NCBI RefSeq assembly: GCF_017329565.1
Contig: NZ_JAFMTT010000007.1
Source of the DNA: Alicyclobacillus mali
Lineage (GTDB): Bacteria; Bacillota; Bacilli; Alicyclobacillales; Alicyclobacillaceae
Length of the DNA: 64,000 bases
Strand: one strand, 5' to 3'
This document shows positions 51,886 to 60,379 of this stretch, in pieces (the stretch's first letter is position 1; every line of letters starts with the position of its first letter). A program made the translations under genes and the position numbers. The notes below the pieces were generated by a model that worked only from the letters and a program-made list of their open reading frames with translations, was not told the origin of the DNA and did no database searches.

Positions 51886-52758
51886 TTGGGAGAACAGGCG
51901 AAACCCGAGGGCGGATGCCTGTACGTCTGCAGCACGCCCATCGGCAATTTGCGCGACGTCTCGCTGAGGCTGTTGGAGGTGCTCCGCGAGGCGGACATCA
52001 TCTTGTGCGAGGACACGCGGCAGACCCGGAAGCTCCTCAGCCGCTACGAGATCCCGGGTGGCGACAGGCTTGTGAGCTTTCACGAGCACAATGAGGCGGC
52101 GCGGGCCGAGTGGCTGGCAGAACGACTGCGCGAGGGAAAGCGCGTGGCGCTCGTCAGCGACGCCGGGACGCCGCTCATCTCGGATCCCGGCGATTCGGCC
52201 GTCGCCGCCGCGCTCGAGGCTGGCGTGCCCGTTGTGCCGGTGCCCGGCCCGAGCGCCTTCTTGGCCGCGGTGATGGCGAGCGGGCTGCCCGCCACGCCGT
52301 TGGTGTACCTAGGCTTTCCGCCGCGATCGCGCTCGGACTTCGCGCGCTTCCTGGCTCCGTATCGCCAGCTTCCGGCCACCCTCGTGATGTACGAGGCGCC
52401 GCATCGCGTGGCGAATCTGCTTCGATGGCTCGGTGAGGAACTCGGGGATCGGCCGGCGGTGCTCGCGAAGGAGATCACGAAGTTGCACGAGTCGTTCTGG
52501 CGCGGAACGCTTCAGGAGCTCGAGAGCCGGTTGGCAGCGGAAGGGGCGCGCGGAGAGTACGTGGTCGTGATCGACAACCGGGGCGCGCAGGTGGAGAACG
52601 AGGTGCATGAGAGCGAGGAGGCGCGCTGGGCCGCGGCCGTGCGCGAGGTGGAACGGCTGATGGAAGAAGGGTGCTCGCATAAAGAGGCGGTCAAGCGGGC
52701 GAGCGAAGCGCATGGCGTCAAGCGGCGGGAGCTGTACAATCGCACGCTCGGCGAGTGA
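51886..52758 (+). CDS. rsmI: 16S rRNA (cytidine-1402-2'-O)-methyltransferase
   Basis: 290 residues. Tetrapyrrole-methylase fold with LYVCSTPIGNLRDVSLR, CEDTRQTRKLL, VSDAGTPLISDPG and PGPSAFLAAVMASGLP. It methylates C1402 of 16S rRNA. I place the start at TTG 51886 (GGGGGAG 9 bases upstream); an in-frame ATG at 51862 would add 8 residues. The gene opens right after the terminator above. Confidence 0.93.
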   Translation: MGEQAKPEGGCLYVCSTPIGNLRDVSLRLLEVLREADIILCEDTRQTRKLLSRYEIPGGDRLVSFHEHNEAARAEWLAERLREGKRVALVSDAGTPLISDPGDSAVAAALEAGVPVVPVPGPSAFLAAVMASGLPATPLVYLGFPPRSRSDFARFLAPYRQLPATLVMYEAPHRVANLLRWLGEELGDRPAVLAKEITKLHESFWRGTLQELESRLAAEGARGEYVVVIDNRGAQVENEVHESEEARWAAAVREVERLMEEGCSHKEAVKRASEAHGVKRRELYNRTLGE

Positions 52759-52778
52759 GTCCGCAAGAAACGAAACAA

Positions 52779-52809
52779 GCCGCAGCGCAAATTTCTTTGC
52801 CGCTGCGGC
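52779..52809. terminator. Bidirectional terminator between rsmI and abrB
   Basis: GCCGCAGCG (52779-52787) and CGCTGCGGC (52801-52809) form a perfect 9-bp stem; the minus strand has TTGTTTC after it. Confidence 0.75.
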
Positions 52810-52826
52810 CTCACGTTATCGACGAT

Positions 52827-53069
52827 TTACGCGTGCTGCATCTCAGCGATGCAGGACGGGCAGATGTTCTTGCCCTTGAAGTGGATGATCTCGTCCGCCT
52901 GACCGCAGAAGATGCAGGCCGGCTCGTACTTCTTGAGAATGATGCGATCTCCATCGACGTAGATTTCGAGCGCATCCTTCTCACCGATGCCGAGCGTGCG
53001 GCGCAACTCGATGGGAATGACCACCCGACCGAGTTCGTCCACCTTGCGGACAATACCTGTAGACTTCAC
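52827..53069 (-). CDS. abrB: AbrB-family transition-state regulator
   Basis: 80 residues. The N-terminal swapped-hairpin DNA-binding domain reads STGIVRKVDELGRVVIPIEL; the C-terminal half carries CxxC pairs (C52-C55, C70-C73), a zinc-binding variant common in Bacilli AbrB-like proteins. AbrB represses post-exponential and sporulation genes. It is convergent with rsmI and divergent from metG. A minus-strand promoter (TTGCAA, 16 bp, TATAGT) is seen at 53202-53229, giving a ~125-nt leader. Confidence 0.92.
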   Translation of the reverse strand: MKSTGIVRKVDELGRVVIPIELRRTLGIGEKDALEIYVDGDRIILKKYEPACIFCGQADEIIHFKGKNICPSCIAEMQHA

Positions 53070-53201
53070 TGTACCATCCCCGTTTCTTTAAAATTTTTCT
53101 GTATGTCTCATAGAAATATCCGCACGGCCAACCAGCGAGACAGCCCGGTTCACGCACGCCACATCGTCGCTATCACGCCATGCAAATACTTCTATACTCT
53201 T

Positions 53202-53229
53202 ACTATAATGGATGCCTGGAGTTTTGCAA
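53202..53229 (-). promoter_or_regulatory. Likely abrB promoter
   Basis: Minus strand: TTGCAA (53224-53229), 16-bp spacer, TATAGT (53202-53207). On the opposite strand the same AT-rich spot offers TATAAT (53204-53209). Confidence 0.5.
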
Positions 53230-53273
53230 GACCTTACAGTTCTGATCCTGGCTGTTCCACGATTCCGATTTCT

Positions 53274-53300
53274 AAAAAACCGCGAGATGATGCGGTTTTT
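53274..53300. terminator. Orphan bidirectional terminator
   Basis: AAAAAACCGC / GCGGTTTTT perfect stem with an 8-base loop (53274-53300). No gene ends here, so it may end a short RNA (see findings). Confidence 0.7.
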
Positions 53301-53338
53301 GGGGAACAAAAAATTTTTTTGCGGGCGCTGTTCCACAT

Positions 53339-53367
53339 TTGCGTTTTGTGGCGCGATCGCGTAAGAT
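53339..53367 (+). promoter_or_regulatory. metG leader promoter
   Basis: TTGCGT (53339-53344), 17-bp spacer, TAAGAT (53362-53367). Transcription would start near 53374, upstream of the T-box. Confidence 0.65.
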
Positions 53368-53401
53368 CAAACATCATTCTCGTTCCGTGACAAGTGCATC
53401 C

Positions 53402-53664
53402 GGCGCGGTGAAGGAAGGGTACCCAGTGGCGCGGTTTGCAGCGAGCCGGGAGGGTGGGAGCCGGCAACAGAGCGGCTGGGGAGTATGATTCTGGAGCGCC
53501 GTTCGTCGAGCCTGGGCGGGCGCCCGGTGAGGCGAGCGCGGGAGTTCCCGTTATCGAACAGGCTGAGCCGCGTCGTGCTCGGCCGCAACGAGGCGCGAGT
53601 TTTCGCGCGAAGTTGGGTGGTACCACGAGCAATCCTCGTCCCAATGCGGGACGGGGTTTTTTTA
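53402..53664 (+). promoter_or_regulatory. T-box riboswitch (methionine) for metG
   Basis: The stem I base GGCGC (53402-) pairs with GCGCC (53496-53500). A specifier codon ATG (Met) sits at 53485-53487 in a typical loop. The conserved T-box sequence AAGTTGGGTGGTACCACGAG is at 53610-53629 and the terminator CCTCGTCCC/GGGACGGGG plus seven T at 53634-53663. Uncharged tRNA-Met should bind and stabilise the antiterminator, turning on metG when Met-tRNA is low. The 53070-53717 gap holds only this leader, the abrB promoter and the orphan terminator. Confidence 0.93.
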
Positions 53665-53717
53665 TGAGCCGCGCGGCGCCGTCCGCGCGAGTACACGAGT
53701 GAAAGGCGGGGATGTGC

Positions 53718-55670
53718 GTGAAACCGACCTTCTACGTCACAACGCCCATTTATTATCCGAACGACAAGCTTCACATCGGCCACGCGTACACAACCGTGGC
53801 TGCCGACGCCATCGCGCGTTACAAGCGCCTGCGGGGCTACGACGTGTTCTTTCTCACGGGCACGGACGAGCACGGCCTCAAGATCCAGCAGCGAGCGGCG
53901 CAGGCGGGGCTCGAGCCCAAGGCGTTTCTGGATCCCATCATCGCGTGGATTCAGGACCTGTGGAAGAAGCTCGACATCTCCTACGACGATTTCATTCGAA
54001 CCACGGAGGCGCGCCACGAGCGCGTGGTCGAGCAGATTTTCGAGCGCCTGCTTCAGCAGGGCGACATCTACCTCTCGGAATATCAGGGGTGGTACTGCAC
54101 GCCCTGCGAGTCGTACTGGGCGGAGCGGGAGCTCGTGGACGGCAAGTGTCCGCAGTGCGGGCGCGAGGTCCAGTTCGTCCGCGAAGAGTCGTATTTCTTC
54201 CGCATGAGCAAATACGTGGATCGCCTGCTGCAATACTATGAGGAAAACCCGGGCTTCATCGAGCCGGTCTCGCGCAAGACGGAGATGATCAAGAATTTCA
54301 TCGAGCCTGGGTTGCAGGATCTCTGCGTCTCGCGCACCTCGTTCGACTGGGGCGTGCACGTGCCATCCAATCCGAAGCACGTGGTGTACGTGTGGCTCGA
54401 CGCGCTCGTCAACTACATCTCGGCCATCGGCTATCTCTCGGACGACGCGGATGAGCGCGCGAAGTTCGAGCGCTACTGGCCTGCGGACGTCCACGTCGTC
54501 GGCAAGGACATCGTCCGCTTCCACGCGGTGTACTGGCCCATCATCCTCATGGCCCTTGGCCTGCCCCTGCCGAAGAAGGTGTTCGGCCACGGATTCTTCC
54601 TCGTCAAGGGCGGCAAGATGTCGAAGTCGAAGGGGAACGTGATCGACCCGCTCTCGCTGGTGGACCGGTACGGCCGAGACGCGTTCCGCTACTTCCTGCT
54701 GCGCGAAATCCCGTTCGGGCAGGACGGGACGTTCACGCCCGAGGGCATGGTCGAGCGGCTGAATTACGATCTCGCCAACGACTTCGGCAATCTGGTTCAC
54801 CGCACCGCGGCCATGCTGAACCGGTTCAACGACGGCGTGGTGCCCGCGCCGGGATCGCTCACGGACGTCGATCGCGCCCTTCGCGATCTCGCCGCCGAGG
54901 TCAAGGCGAAGGTCGAGGAGAACATGGACCAGCTCCAGTTCTCGGTGGCGCTCGCGGAGCTTTGGAACCTCGTGCGCGCGGCCAACAAGTACATCGACGA
55001 CTGCCAGCCCTGGAAGCTGAACAAAGAGGGCGAACGGGAGCGGCTCGCGACAGTGTTGTACCATATGGTCGAGGCCATTCGCGTCTCCGCCATCCTCGTG
55101 CAGCCCTTCATGACGGATGCGCCGAAGGCCATCCGCGAGCAGTTCGGCTGGGGAGACGAGGCGTTTGCGTGGGACAGCGCCGAAATGGGCGCCGGCCCGA
55201 GCGGGCAAAGGGTGGCCGAACGGGAGCCGCTGTTCCCGAGACTCGATGTGGAAAAGGAGATTGAGATCTTGACGGAGATGACAGGTTCGGCCCAGCAGGC
55301 CAGCGCGGACTCGAAGCCCGAGGCGAATAGCACCGTGGTGCACAAGGACGAGATCACCATCGACCTCTTCGACAAAGTGGAGCTGCGCGTCGGCCAGGTG
55401 CTCGCCTGCGAGAAGCACCCGAACGCCGACAAACTGCTCGTGCTCCAGGTCGATCTCGGCGGTGAAACGCGCCAAATCGTATCCGGAATTGCGAAGTACT
55501 ACAAGCCCGAGGAGCTCGTGGGCAAAAAGGTGGTCGTCGTGGCCAACCTGAAGCCCGTCAAGCTGCGCGGTCAGGACTCGCTCGGCATGATCCTCTGCGC
55601 GTCCGAGGGGGATACGCTCTCCATTGTGACGGTGCCGGACACCATGCCGAACGGAGCGATTGTGAAGTGA
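53718..55670 (+). CDS. metG: Methionyl-tRNA synthetase
   Basis: 650-residue class-I synthetase. HIGH motif KLHIGHAYT (H19-H22), zinc knuckle in WYCTPCESYW with CPQCGRE, KMSKS at about 300-304, and the anticodon-binding helical part. The last ~105 residues (from ITIDLFDKVELRVGQVLACE) are the tRNA-binding OB-fold found as a fused tail or as separate Trbp111. GTG at 53718 (KPTFYVTTPIYYPN); a leading ATG at 53712 is possible. The stop overlaps tatD (GTGA). Confidence 0.97.
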   Translation: MKPTFYVTTPIYYPNDKLHIGHAYTTVAADAIARYKRLRGYDVFFLTGTDEHGLKIQQRAAQAGLEPKAFLDPIIAWIQDLWKKLDISYDDFIRTTEARHERVVEQIFERLLQQGDIYLSEYQGWYCTPCESYWAERELVDGKCPQCGREVQFVREESYFFRMSKYVDRLLQYYEENPGFIEPVSRKTEMIKNFIEPGLQDLCVSRTSFDWGVHVPSNPKHVVYVWLDALVNYISAIGYLSDDADERAKFERYWPADVHVVGKDIVRFHAVYWPIILMALGLPLPKKVFGHGFFLVKGGKMSKSKGNVIDPLSLVDRYGRDAFRYFLLREIPFGQDGTFTPEGMVERLNYDLANDFGNLVHRTAAMLNRFNDGVVPAPGSLTDVDRALRDLAAEVKAKVEENMDQLQFSVALAELWNLVRAANKYIDDCQPWKLNKEGERERLATVLYHMVEAIRVSAILVQPFMTDAPKAIREQFGWGDEAFAWDSAEMGAGPSGQRVAEREPLFPRLDVEKEIEILTEMTGSAQQASADSKPEANSTVVHKDEITIDLFDKVELRVGQVLACEKHPNADKLLVLQVDLGGETRQIVSGIAKYYKPEELVGKKVVVVANLKPVKLRGQDSLGMILCASEGDTLSIVTVPDTMPNGAIVK

Positions 55671-56446
55671 GGCTGTTTGACACCCACTGCCACCTGATGG
55701 ACGGCCGCTTCGCGGACGATCTCGGCGACGTGCTGGCGCGCGCCCGCGAGGCGGGCGTGGAGCGCATCGTGGTGCCGGCGGTCGATCTCGCCACCTGCCG
55801 CGAGGTCATCCGCATCGCGGAAGCGCACGACGGCGTGTACGCGGCCGTCGGCATCCACCCCGAGTCGGCGGGCGACGTGCCGGAAGGCGCGTACGACGAG
55901 ATCGAGCGGATGGCGCAGCATCCGAAGGTGGTGGCCATCGGCGAGATAGGCCTCGACTATTACTGGGACTCCGCGCCGCGCCCCGTGCAGCAGGAGGTCA
56001 TGGAGAAGCAAATTGAGCTGGCCAAGCGCGTGGGGCTGCCCATCATCGTGCACAACCGCGAGTCGACCGAGGACGTGTTGGCACTGTTGGCTCGCACCCG
56101 GCCTGGGGACGCGGCGGGCGGCGTGATGCACTGCTTCAACGAGCGCGAGGAAGTCATGCGCCGGGCCGTCCAGCTCGGCATGTACATCTCGTTCGCCGGC
56201 CCCGTCACCTACAAAAAATCGGACGATCTCCGGGCGGTGGCGGCCATCGTGCCGGAGGACAGGCTGCTCATTGAGACCGACAGCCCGTATCTTTCGCCGC
56301 ACCCGTTTCGCGGCAAGCGCAACGAGCCTGCGCACGTGGCGCTCGTCGCCGAGGCGCTCGCCGCGAGCCGCGGTGTGCCGGTGGACGAGATCGCCGAACT
56401 CACGTGGCGGAACGCGCATCGCCTGTTCGGGAAGGTGGAAGCATGA
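55667..56446 (+). CDS. tatD: TatD-family deoxyribonuclease
   Basis: 259 residues. Metal-dependent TIM barrel: FDTHCHLMD (HxH), GEIGLDYYWD (E), VHNRES (H), MHCFN (H) and ETDSPYLSPH (D). It cleaves 3'-5' DNA and may help in DNA repair or quality control. GTG start overlapping the metG stop; its own stop overlaps rnmV, a coupled operon metG-tatD-rnmV-rsmA. Confidence 0.95.
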   Translation: MRLFDTHCHLMDGRFADDLGDVLARAREAGVERIVVPAVDLATCREVIRIAEAHDGVYAAVGIHPESAGDVPEGAYDEIERMAQHPKVVAIGEIGLDYYWDSAPRPVQQEVMEKQIELAKRVGLPIIVHNRESTEDVLALLARTRPGDAAGGVMHCFNEREEVMRRAVQLGMYISFAGPVTYKKSDDLRAVAAIVPEDRLLIETDSPYLSPHPFRGKRNEPAHVALVAEALAASRGVPVDEIAELTWRNAHRLFGKVEA

Positions 56447-57018
56447 CCGATTCGCGCCCGAAGCTGCGCGAGGTCGTGGTGGTGGAGGGGCTGCACGACA
56501 AACAGCGGGTGGATGAGGCGGTCGACGCCGAGGTGCTCATTCTGGGCGGCGATCGCGTCAGCCGCCGCACGGTGGATCTGCTCCGGCGCGCGGTCGAGGT
56601 GCGCGGCGCCATTGTGCTGACGGACCCGGACGGCGCGGGGGAGCGCATCCGGCGCCGACTGGACCAGCTGGTGCCGGGCCTCCTGCACGCCCATGTTCGC
56701 AGAGCGAGCGCCGCGTCGAGTCGCGGCATCGGGATTGAGCACGCGAGCGCCGAGGACGTTCGCCGGGCGCTCATCGAGGCGCGCGGTCGCGAGACGCTCT
56801 CGGCTGAGCAAAGTTTCGGTGAGACGCCCGAATTCACCTTGGACGATCTCGCCCGCCACCGGCTCGTCCATCATCCGGACGCGGCCAGCCGGCGCGAGAG
56901 GCTCGGCGAGTGGCTCGGTATCGGTTACGGCAACGCGAAGGCGTTTTTGCACAAGCTGAACGCGTACGGCGTCACGCGCGAAGCGTTTGAGGAGGCCGTC
57001 AGGAGGTTGGATGGATGA
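56443..57018 (+). CDS. rnmV: Ribonuclease M5
   Basis: 191 residues. Toprim domain: VVVEGLHDKQRVDEAV (Glu), ADVEV.. with ILGGDRVS and VLTDPDGAGERIR (DxD). RNase M5 matures 5S rRNA in low-GC Gram-positives with help of L18. ATG with GGAAGGTGGAAGC upstream, overlapping tatD. Normal length. Confidence 0.95.
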   Translation: MTDSRPKLREVVVVEGLHDKQRVDEAVDAEVLILGGDRVSRRTVDLLRRAVEVRGAIVLTDPDGAGERIRRRLDQLVPGLLHAHVRRASAASSRGIGIEHASAEDVRRALIEARGRETLSAEQSFGETPEFTLDDLARHRLVHHPDAASRRERLGEWLGIGYGNAKAFLHKLNAYGVTREAFEEAVRRLDG

Positions 57019-57869
57019 CCGCAGTGTCCGCGCGCGAGGTGAAGGAACTACTGCGCCGGCATGGCGTGATCGCGAAGAAGGGCTACGGGCAAAATTTTCT
57101 CGTGGATGCGCGCGTGCTGGACGGCATTGTGCGCGCGGTGGAACCGGATGCGCGCACCGTGGCGCTCGAGGTGGGGCCGGGACTCGGCGCGCTGACGGCG
57201 GCGCTCGCCGAACGGGCGAAGCGCGTGGTGGCGGTTGAAAAGGACGAGAGCCTGCGTCCGGTGCTGGACGAGGTGCTCGCTCCGCACGAAAACGCCGAAG
57301 TGGTGTACGCAGATTGCCTGAAGGTGGACCTCCGGGCGCTCGTTGCGCCGCGGCTCGATGAAGGGGATCGGCTGGTCTTCGCGGCGAATCTGCCGTATTA
57401 CGTGACCACGCCCATCCTGTTTCAGGTGCTCGAATCGGGGCTGCCGGTGTCGCGCGCCGTGGTGATGGTGCAGAGGGAAGTGGCGGACCGCATGGTGGCC
57501 AGGCCTGGCGGCAAGGACTACGGCGTGTTATCGGTCGGCGTGCAGTATCGCGGCGAGGTGCGGCGGCTGTTCAATGTCCCGCCAAGCGCCTTTCTGCCCC
57601 AGCCGGGGGTGGACTCGGCTGTCGTCGCGATCGACTGCGACAAACGCCCCGCGGTGCGCGCGGCGGACGAGGGGGCGCTGTTTCGCGTCGTCCGGGCGGC
57701 GTTCGGGACGCGGCGCAAGACGCTGGAGAACGCCTTGGCCGCGGGGCTTGGCATGCCGAAGGACAGCGTGCGCCAGAAGGTGATCGCGGCCGGGATCGAC
57801 CCTGGAGCGCGCGCCGAGCAGCTGTCGCTCGCGGACTTCGTGCGGCTCGCGGACGAAATGGAAAAGTAG
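57015..57869 (+). CDS. rsmA: 16S rRNA dimethyladenosine transferase
   Basis: 284 residues. SAM-binding motif I LEVGPGLGALT (51-61), later ANLPYYVTTPI (catalytic motif IV) and QREVADRM. It dimethylates A1518 and A1519 of 16S rRNA; loss gives kasugamycin resistance. ATG overlaps the rnmV stop. The conserved block ends here, since yabG/veg do not follow. Confidence 0.97.
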   Translation: MTAVSAREVKELLRRHGVIAKKGYGQNFLVDARVLDGIVRAVEPDARTVALEVGPGLGALTAALAERAKRVVAVEKDESLRPVLDEVLAPHENAEVVYADCLKVDLRALVAPRLDEGDRLVFAANLPYYVTTPILFQVLESGLPVSRAVVMVQREVADRMVARPGGKDYGVLSVGVQYRGEVRRLFNVPPSAFLPQPGVDSAVVAIDCDKRPAVRAADEGALFRVVRAAFGTRRKTLENALAAGLGMPKDSVRQKVIAAGIDPGARAEQLSLADFVRLADEMEK

Positions 57870-58016
57870 AGGGGAAGCGTTCGCGGGCGCTTCACGGCAG
57901 AGGCTCAGCCGAGATGGCGTGGACACGGGCGGCCGCGATGCGCGGTATGTGTGGCTGCCATCGGTTGATATACTAACAACATACACAACAAACGGCGTTA
58001 CGAATGGTGGGTGGAT

Positions 58017-59165
58017 ATGCGCGTCAATCCCTTTAATCCCTACTTTCCGGCCCACGATGCGCTCTTTGCGAATCGCAAGCTCGAACAAGCCATGTTTGCC
58101 AGAGCGTTGAGAGCGAGCACCCAGTCAAGTTTGCCGGGTGCGTGGAATGTGGCCGTCGTCGGCCCATGGGGAATCGGGAAAACGAGTCTCCTCCGCCGCT
58201 TTGCTTGGATGGCGAGTCAGCACGAACCTCCGGTTGGGGTGGTCACGCTGACAGCCACGACTGCGCTCGGCTCTTTTGATGGCTTTGTCCACTCGCTTCT
58301 CGCTAGGCTGAAGCAGGATCTGTTGTCCAACATTCGCCTGGGAGAGCGCTTTCTCGAAGAGTTTGCTCGCTGGGAGCCTCATCTGCGCTTGGGCCCGGTC
58401 TCCGTGGCGAGGCGCGCTTCGGAAAAAGCAGACCTGGTGCATGTGGATGTTTTGTACAGCGAGTTGAGCCGCCTCTGGCAGCACTACGTGCGCGATCGAC
58501 TTGCGGCTATTTTCATTTTCATCGACGACGCCAACAATCTCTTGGCCATCGACCCCAAATTTCTCCTCAGCCTCCGCGCCGTATTTCAGGATTTGCAGGG
58601 CAAGGACATGGTATATCCGCTGGTCATCACAGGCCAGGAGGACATGTTTGAGGCCACTCGCGACGTATCGGAGCCCGTCACGCGATTCTTTGAGCGCCTA
58701 CCCATTCGCCCCTTCAGCCTGGATGACACGAGAGAAGCCATTGTCGAGCCCCTTCAGGCTGTCGGCCATCCGCTTCGAGTGGGGGAAGACGCGATACGTG
58801 AAATCTACGACCAAACGCTTGGCCACCCTTATTTCGTGGCTTTCGTGATGCGCGAACTCGTCGATCGCGCCGAGCTCCTGGAGATTCGAACGATCGACGA
58901 GGAGTTCGTGCGCGGCCAGTGGGCGGCGGTCTACGAGCGCTTGGGCATGGAGAAATTTGAAGCGGAGTGGAACTATGCGACCGATGCGGAGCGCGAACTT
59001 CTCGCACTTGTCGCAGATGAGAGGCCGCTCTCCACGTACGGGCGAAGCGCGTCGACTTTGGCCGCGCGCCTCGTGCAAAAGGGGTTGTTGATCAAAGAGG
59101 GACGCGGCAAATATCGCCTCTACCACCCCCTCTTCGCCGCGTACGTGAAGCGCCGGCTGACCTGA
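58017..59165 (+). CDS. AAA-family ATPase (ORC/Cdc6- or STAND-like)
   Basis: 382 residues. Walker A GPWGIGKTS (49-57), Walker B FIFIDDANN (167-174) with the DDAN form, sensor-1-like LVITGQED (203-210), an arginine/helical lid region, and a C-terminal winged-helix-like part (about 315-382, ending HPLFAAYVKRR). This matches the archaeal-type/ORC-like ATPase groups known as domain 'ATPase_2', whose bacterial members often lack assigned function. ATG at 58017 after GGTGGGTGG. An extended -10 (TGA TATACT, 57966-57974) precedes it. Single-gene transcript; no obvious partner. Confidence 0.65.
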   Translation: MRVNPFNPYFPAHDALFANRKLEQAMFARALRASTQSSLPGAWNVAVVGPWGIGKTSLLRRFAWMASQHEPPVGVVTLTATTALGSFDGFVHSLLARLKQDLLSNIRLGERFLEEFARWEPHLRLGPVSVARRASEKADLVHVDVLYSELSRLWQHYVRDRLAAIFIFIDDANNLLAIDPKFLLSLRAVFQDLQGKDMVYPLVITGQEDMFEATRDVSEPVTRFFERLPIRPFSLDDTREAIVEPLQAVGHPLRVGEDAIREIYDQTLGHPYFVAFVMRELVDRAELLEIRTIDEEFVRGQWAAVYERLGMEKFEAEWNYATDAERELLALVADERPLSTYGRSASTLAARLVQKGLLIKEGRGKYRLYHPLFAAYVKRRLT

Positions 59166-59198
59166 CGTCTGATGGGACTGCGATCCTGATCACAAGAA

Positions 59199-59223
59199 GA
59201 GCTGAACGGCAAACGTTCAGCTC
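59199..59223. terminator. Bidirectional terminator between AAA ATPase and R2lox
   Basis: GAGCTGAACG / CGTTCAGCTC perfect 10-bp stem with a 5-base loop; the minus strand is followed by TTCTTGTG. Confidence 0.75.
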
Positions 59224-59314
59224 CGACTTGGGGATGGAGAGCCAGAGGCCGTGAGAGGCCGGCCGTATCAGGGGGGTGAGGGCCGCGCCAGGCGGCGCCG
59301 ACGCGGCCTGCGTG

Positions 59315-60268
59315 TCACTGCTCCACGCCGACGGTCTCCTCGGTGTAGTAATAGATTTCATCCACGGACTTGCCGCGAGCGCGTTGCAGGACGCCAAGGC
59401 GAGTGGCAAACTGTTTCTGCGCGTAGGCGACAAATTCGTCTGGGTTCAGTCCGAAGGGTACATCGGTGATGCCAAGTTCTTCGGCGAGTTTCTGGGCTTC
59501 CTCCGTGTCGAGTTCGGCGTTCAGATCCTGGACCACCCCGATGGCGTGCGGCAAAAGCAGGTTGATGCGCCGATTGACGACGTCCCAGATGTGACCGTTC
59601 TCGCTGATGAGCCGCGACAGCAGGTACGTGCCGTAGCCGATGTGCCGGGACTCGTCGCGCTGCAGCAGGCGGATGGTCTGGATAAGTCCGGGCAGCTTGT
59701 TTTCCTTTTGCAGGGCCGTGTAGAACGCGTAGTAGCCGGTCTCCGCGAGCACGCCTTCCACCACCATGTTGTAGGTCACGGACGCTTCCGCCTGGGCCTC
59801 TGGGGACGGATCGTGCACCAAGCGTCCCATCGCCTGCGGCAGGTACTCGTAGAAGATCTTGCGGTAATGGTCCCTGTGAAAGACGGACAAATCAGACGTT
59901 TCGCCGGCCACTTCGTCGAGGAAGCGCCGAAACGTCTCCGTGTGTTTGGCCTCTTCGAAGAGGAAGGTCGTGAGGTACATCTCCTCCTCCAAGCGTCCCT
60001 CGCGCGCCACCGCCATGATGAGCGGCAAAAGGTCGAGTGTAACCGCTTCCTCGCCAGCGACAAACAACGAGCATAGGCGGAGAATGACGCGCCGTTCGGC
60101 CTCGTTCATCCCTTGCCAGTCTTCCTTGTCCTTCGTGAAGTCAATGTCTCGCGGATCCCATGTCCCGAGCTTCTTCGCCTTGTGATACAGCCGCATGGGC
60201 AGAACGCTGTGGTTCAAGCGCTTTTCGCTGGTTGTCTGAAAAACGCGCGGTGTTTCCGTCAATGCCAT
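59315..60268 (-). CDS. R2-like ligand-binding oxidase (Mn/Fe)
   Basis: 317 residues of the ferritin-like R2lox group, close to the Geobacillus kaustophilus enzyme. Metal ligands map to E73, E106, H109, E171, E206 and H209; the Val-Tyr ether crosslink partners are V76 and Y166 (VFVAGEEAVTLD, TYNMVVEGVLAE). It binds a long-chain ligand in its pocket and performs two-electron oxidations; substrate unknown. Unlike ribonucleotide reductase R2 it lacks a radical-transfer partner gene nearby. ATG with GGAGG upstream. It is 111 bp downstream of a lipase gene on the same strand. Confidence 0.93.
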   Translation of the reverse strand: MALTETPRVFQTTSEKRLNHSVLPMRLYHKAKKLGTWDPRDIDFTKDKEDWQGMNEAERRVILRLCSLFVAGEEAVTLDLLPLIMAVAREGRLEEEMYLTTFLFEEAKHTETFRRFLDEVAGETSDLSVFHRDHYRKIFYEYLPQAMGRLVHDPSPEAQAEASVTYNMVVEGVLAETGYYAFYTALQKENKLPGLIQTIRLLQRDESRHIGYGTYLLSRLISENGHIWDVVNRRINLLLPHAIGVVQDLNAELDTEEAQKLAEELGITDVPFGLNPDEFVAYAQKQFATRLGVLQRARGKSVDEIYYYTEETVGVEQ

Positions 60269-60379
60269 GGGTGTCGCCTCCAGTGCTCACGTTCTACAAT
60301 TCACCATACTGGCGACGCTTGAGGCTGGCCATCCCTCGGTTTGCGGGGAAAGAGCGCCTGCATCCCCTAAACCCCGGGG

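Noticed and set aside
53367..55475. 702-codon minus-strand open frame
   Set aside because: Antisense to metG and its T-box; composition of a shadow, no start site.
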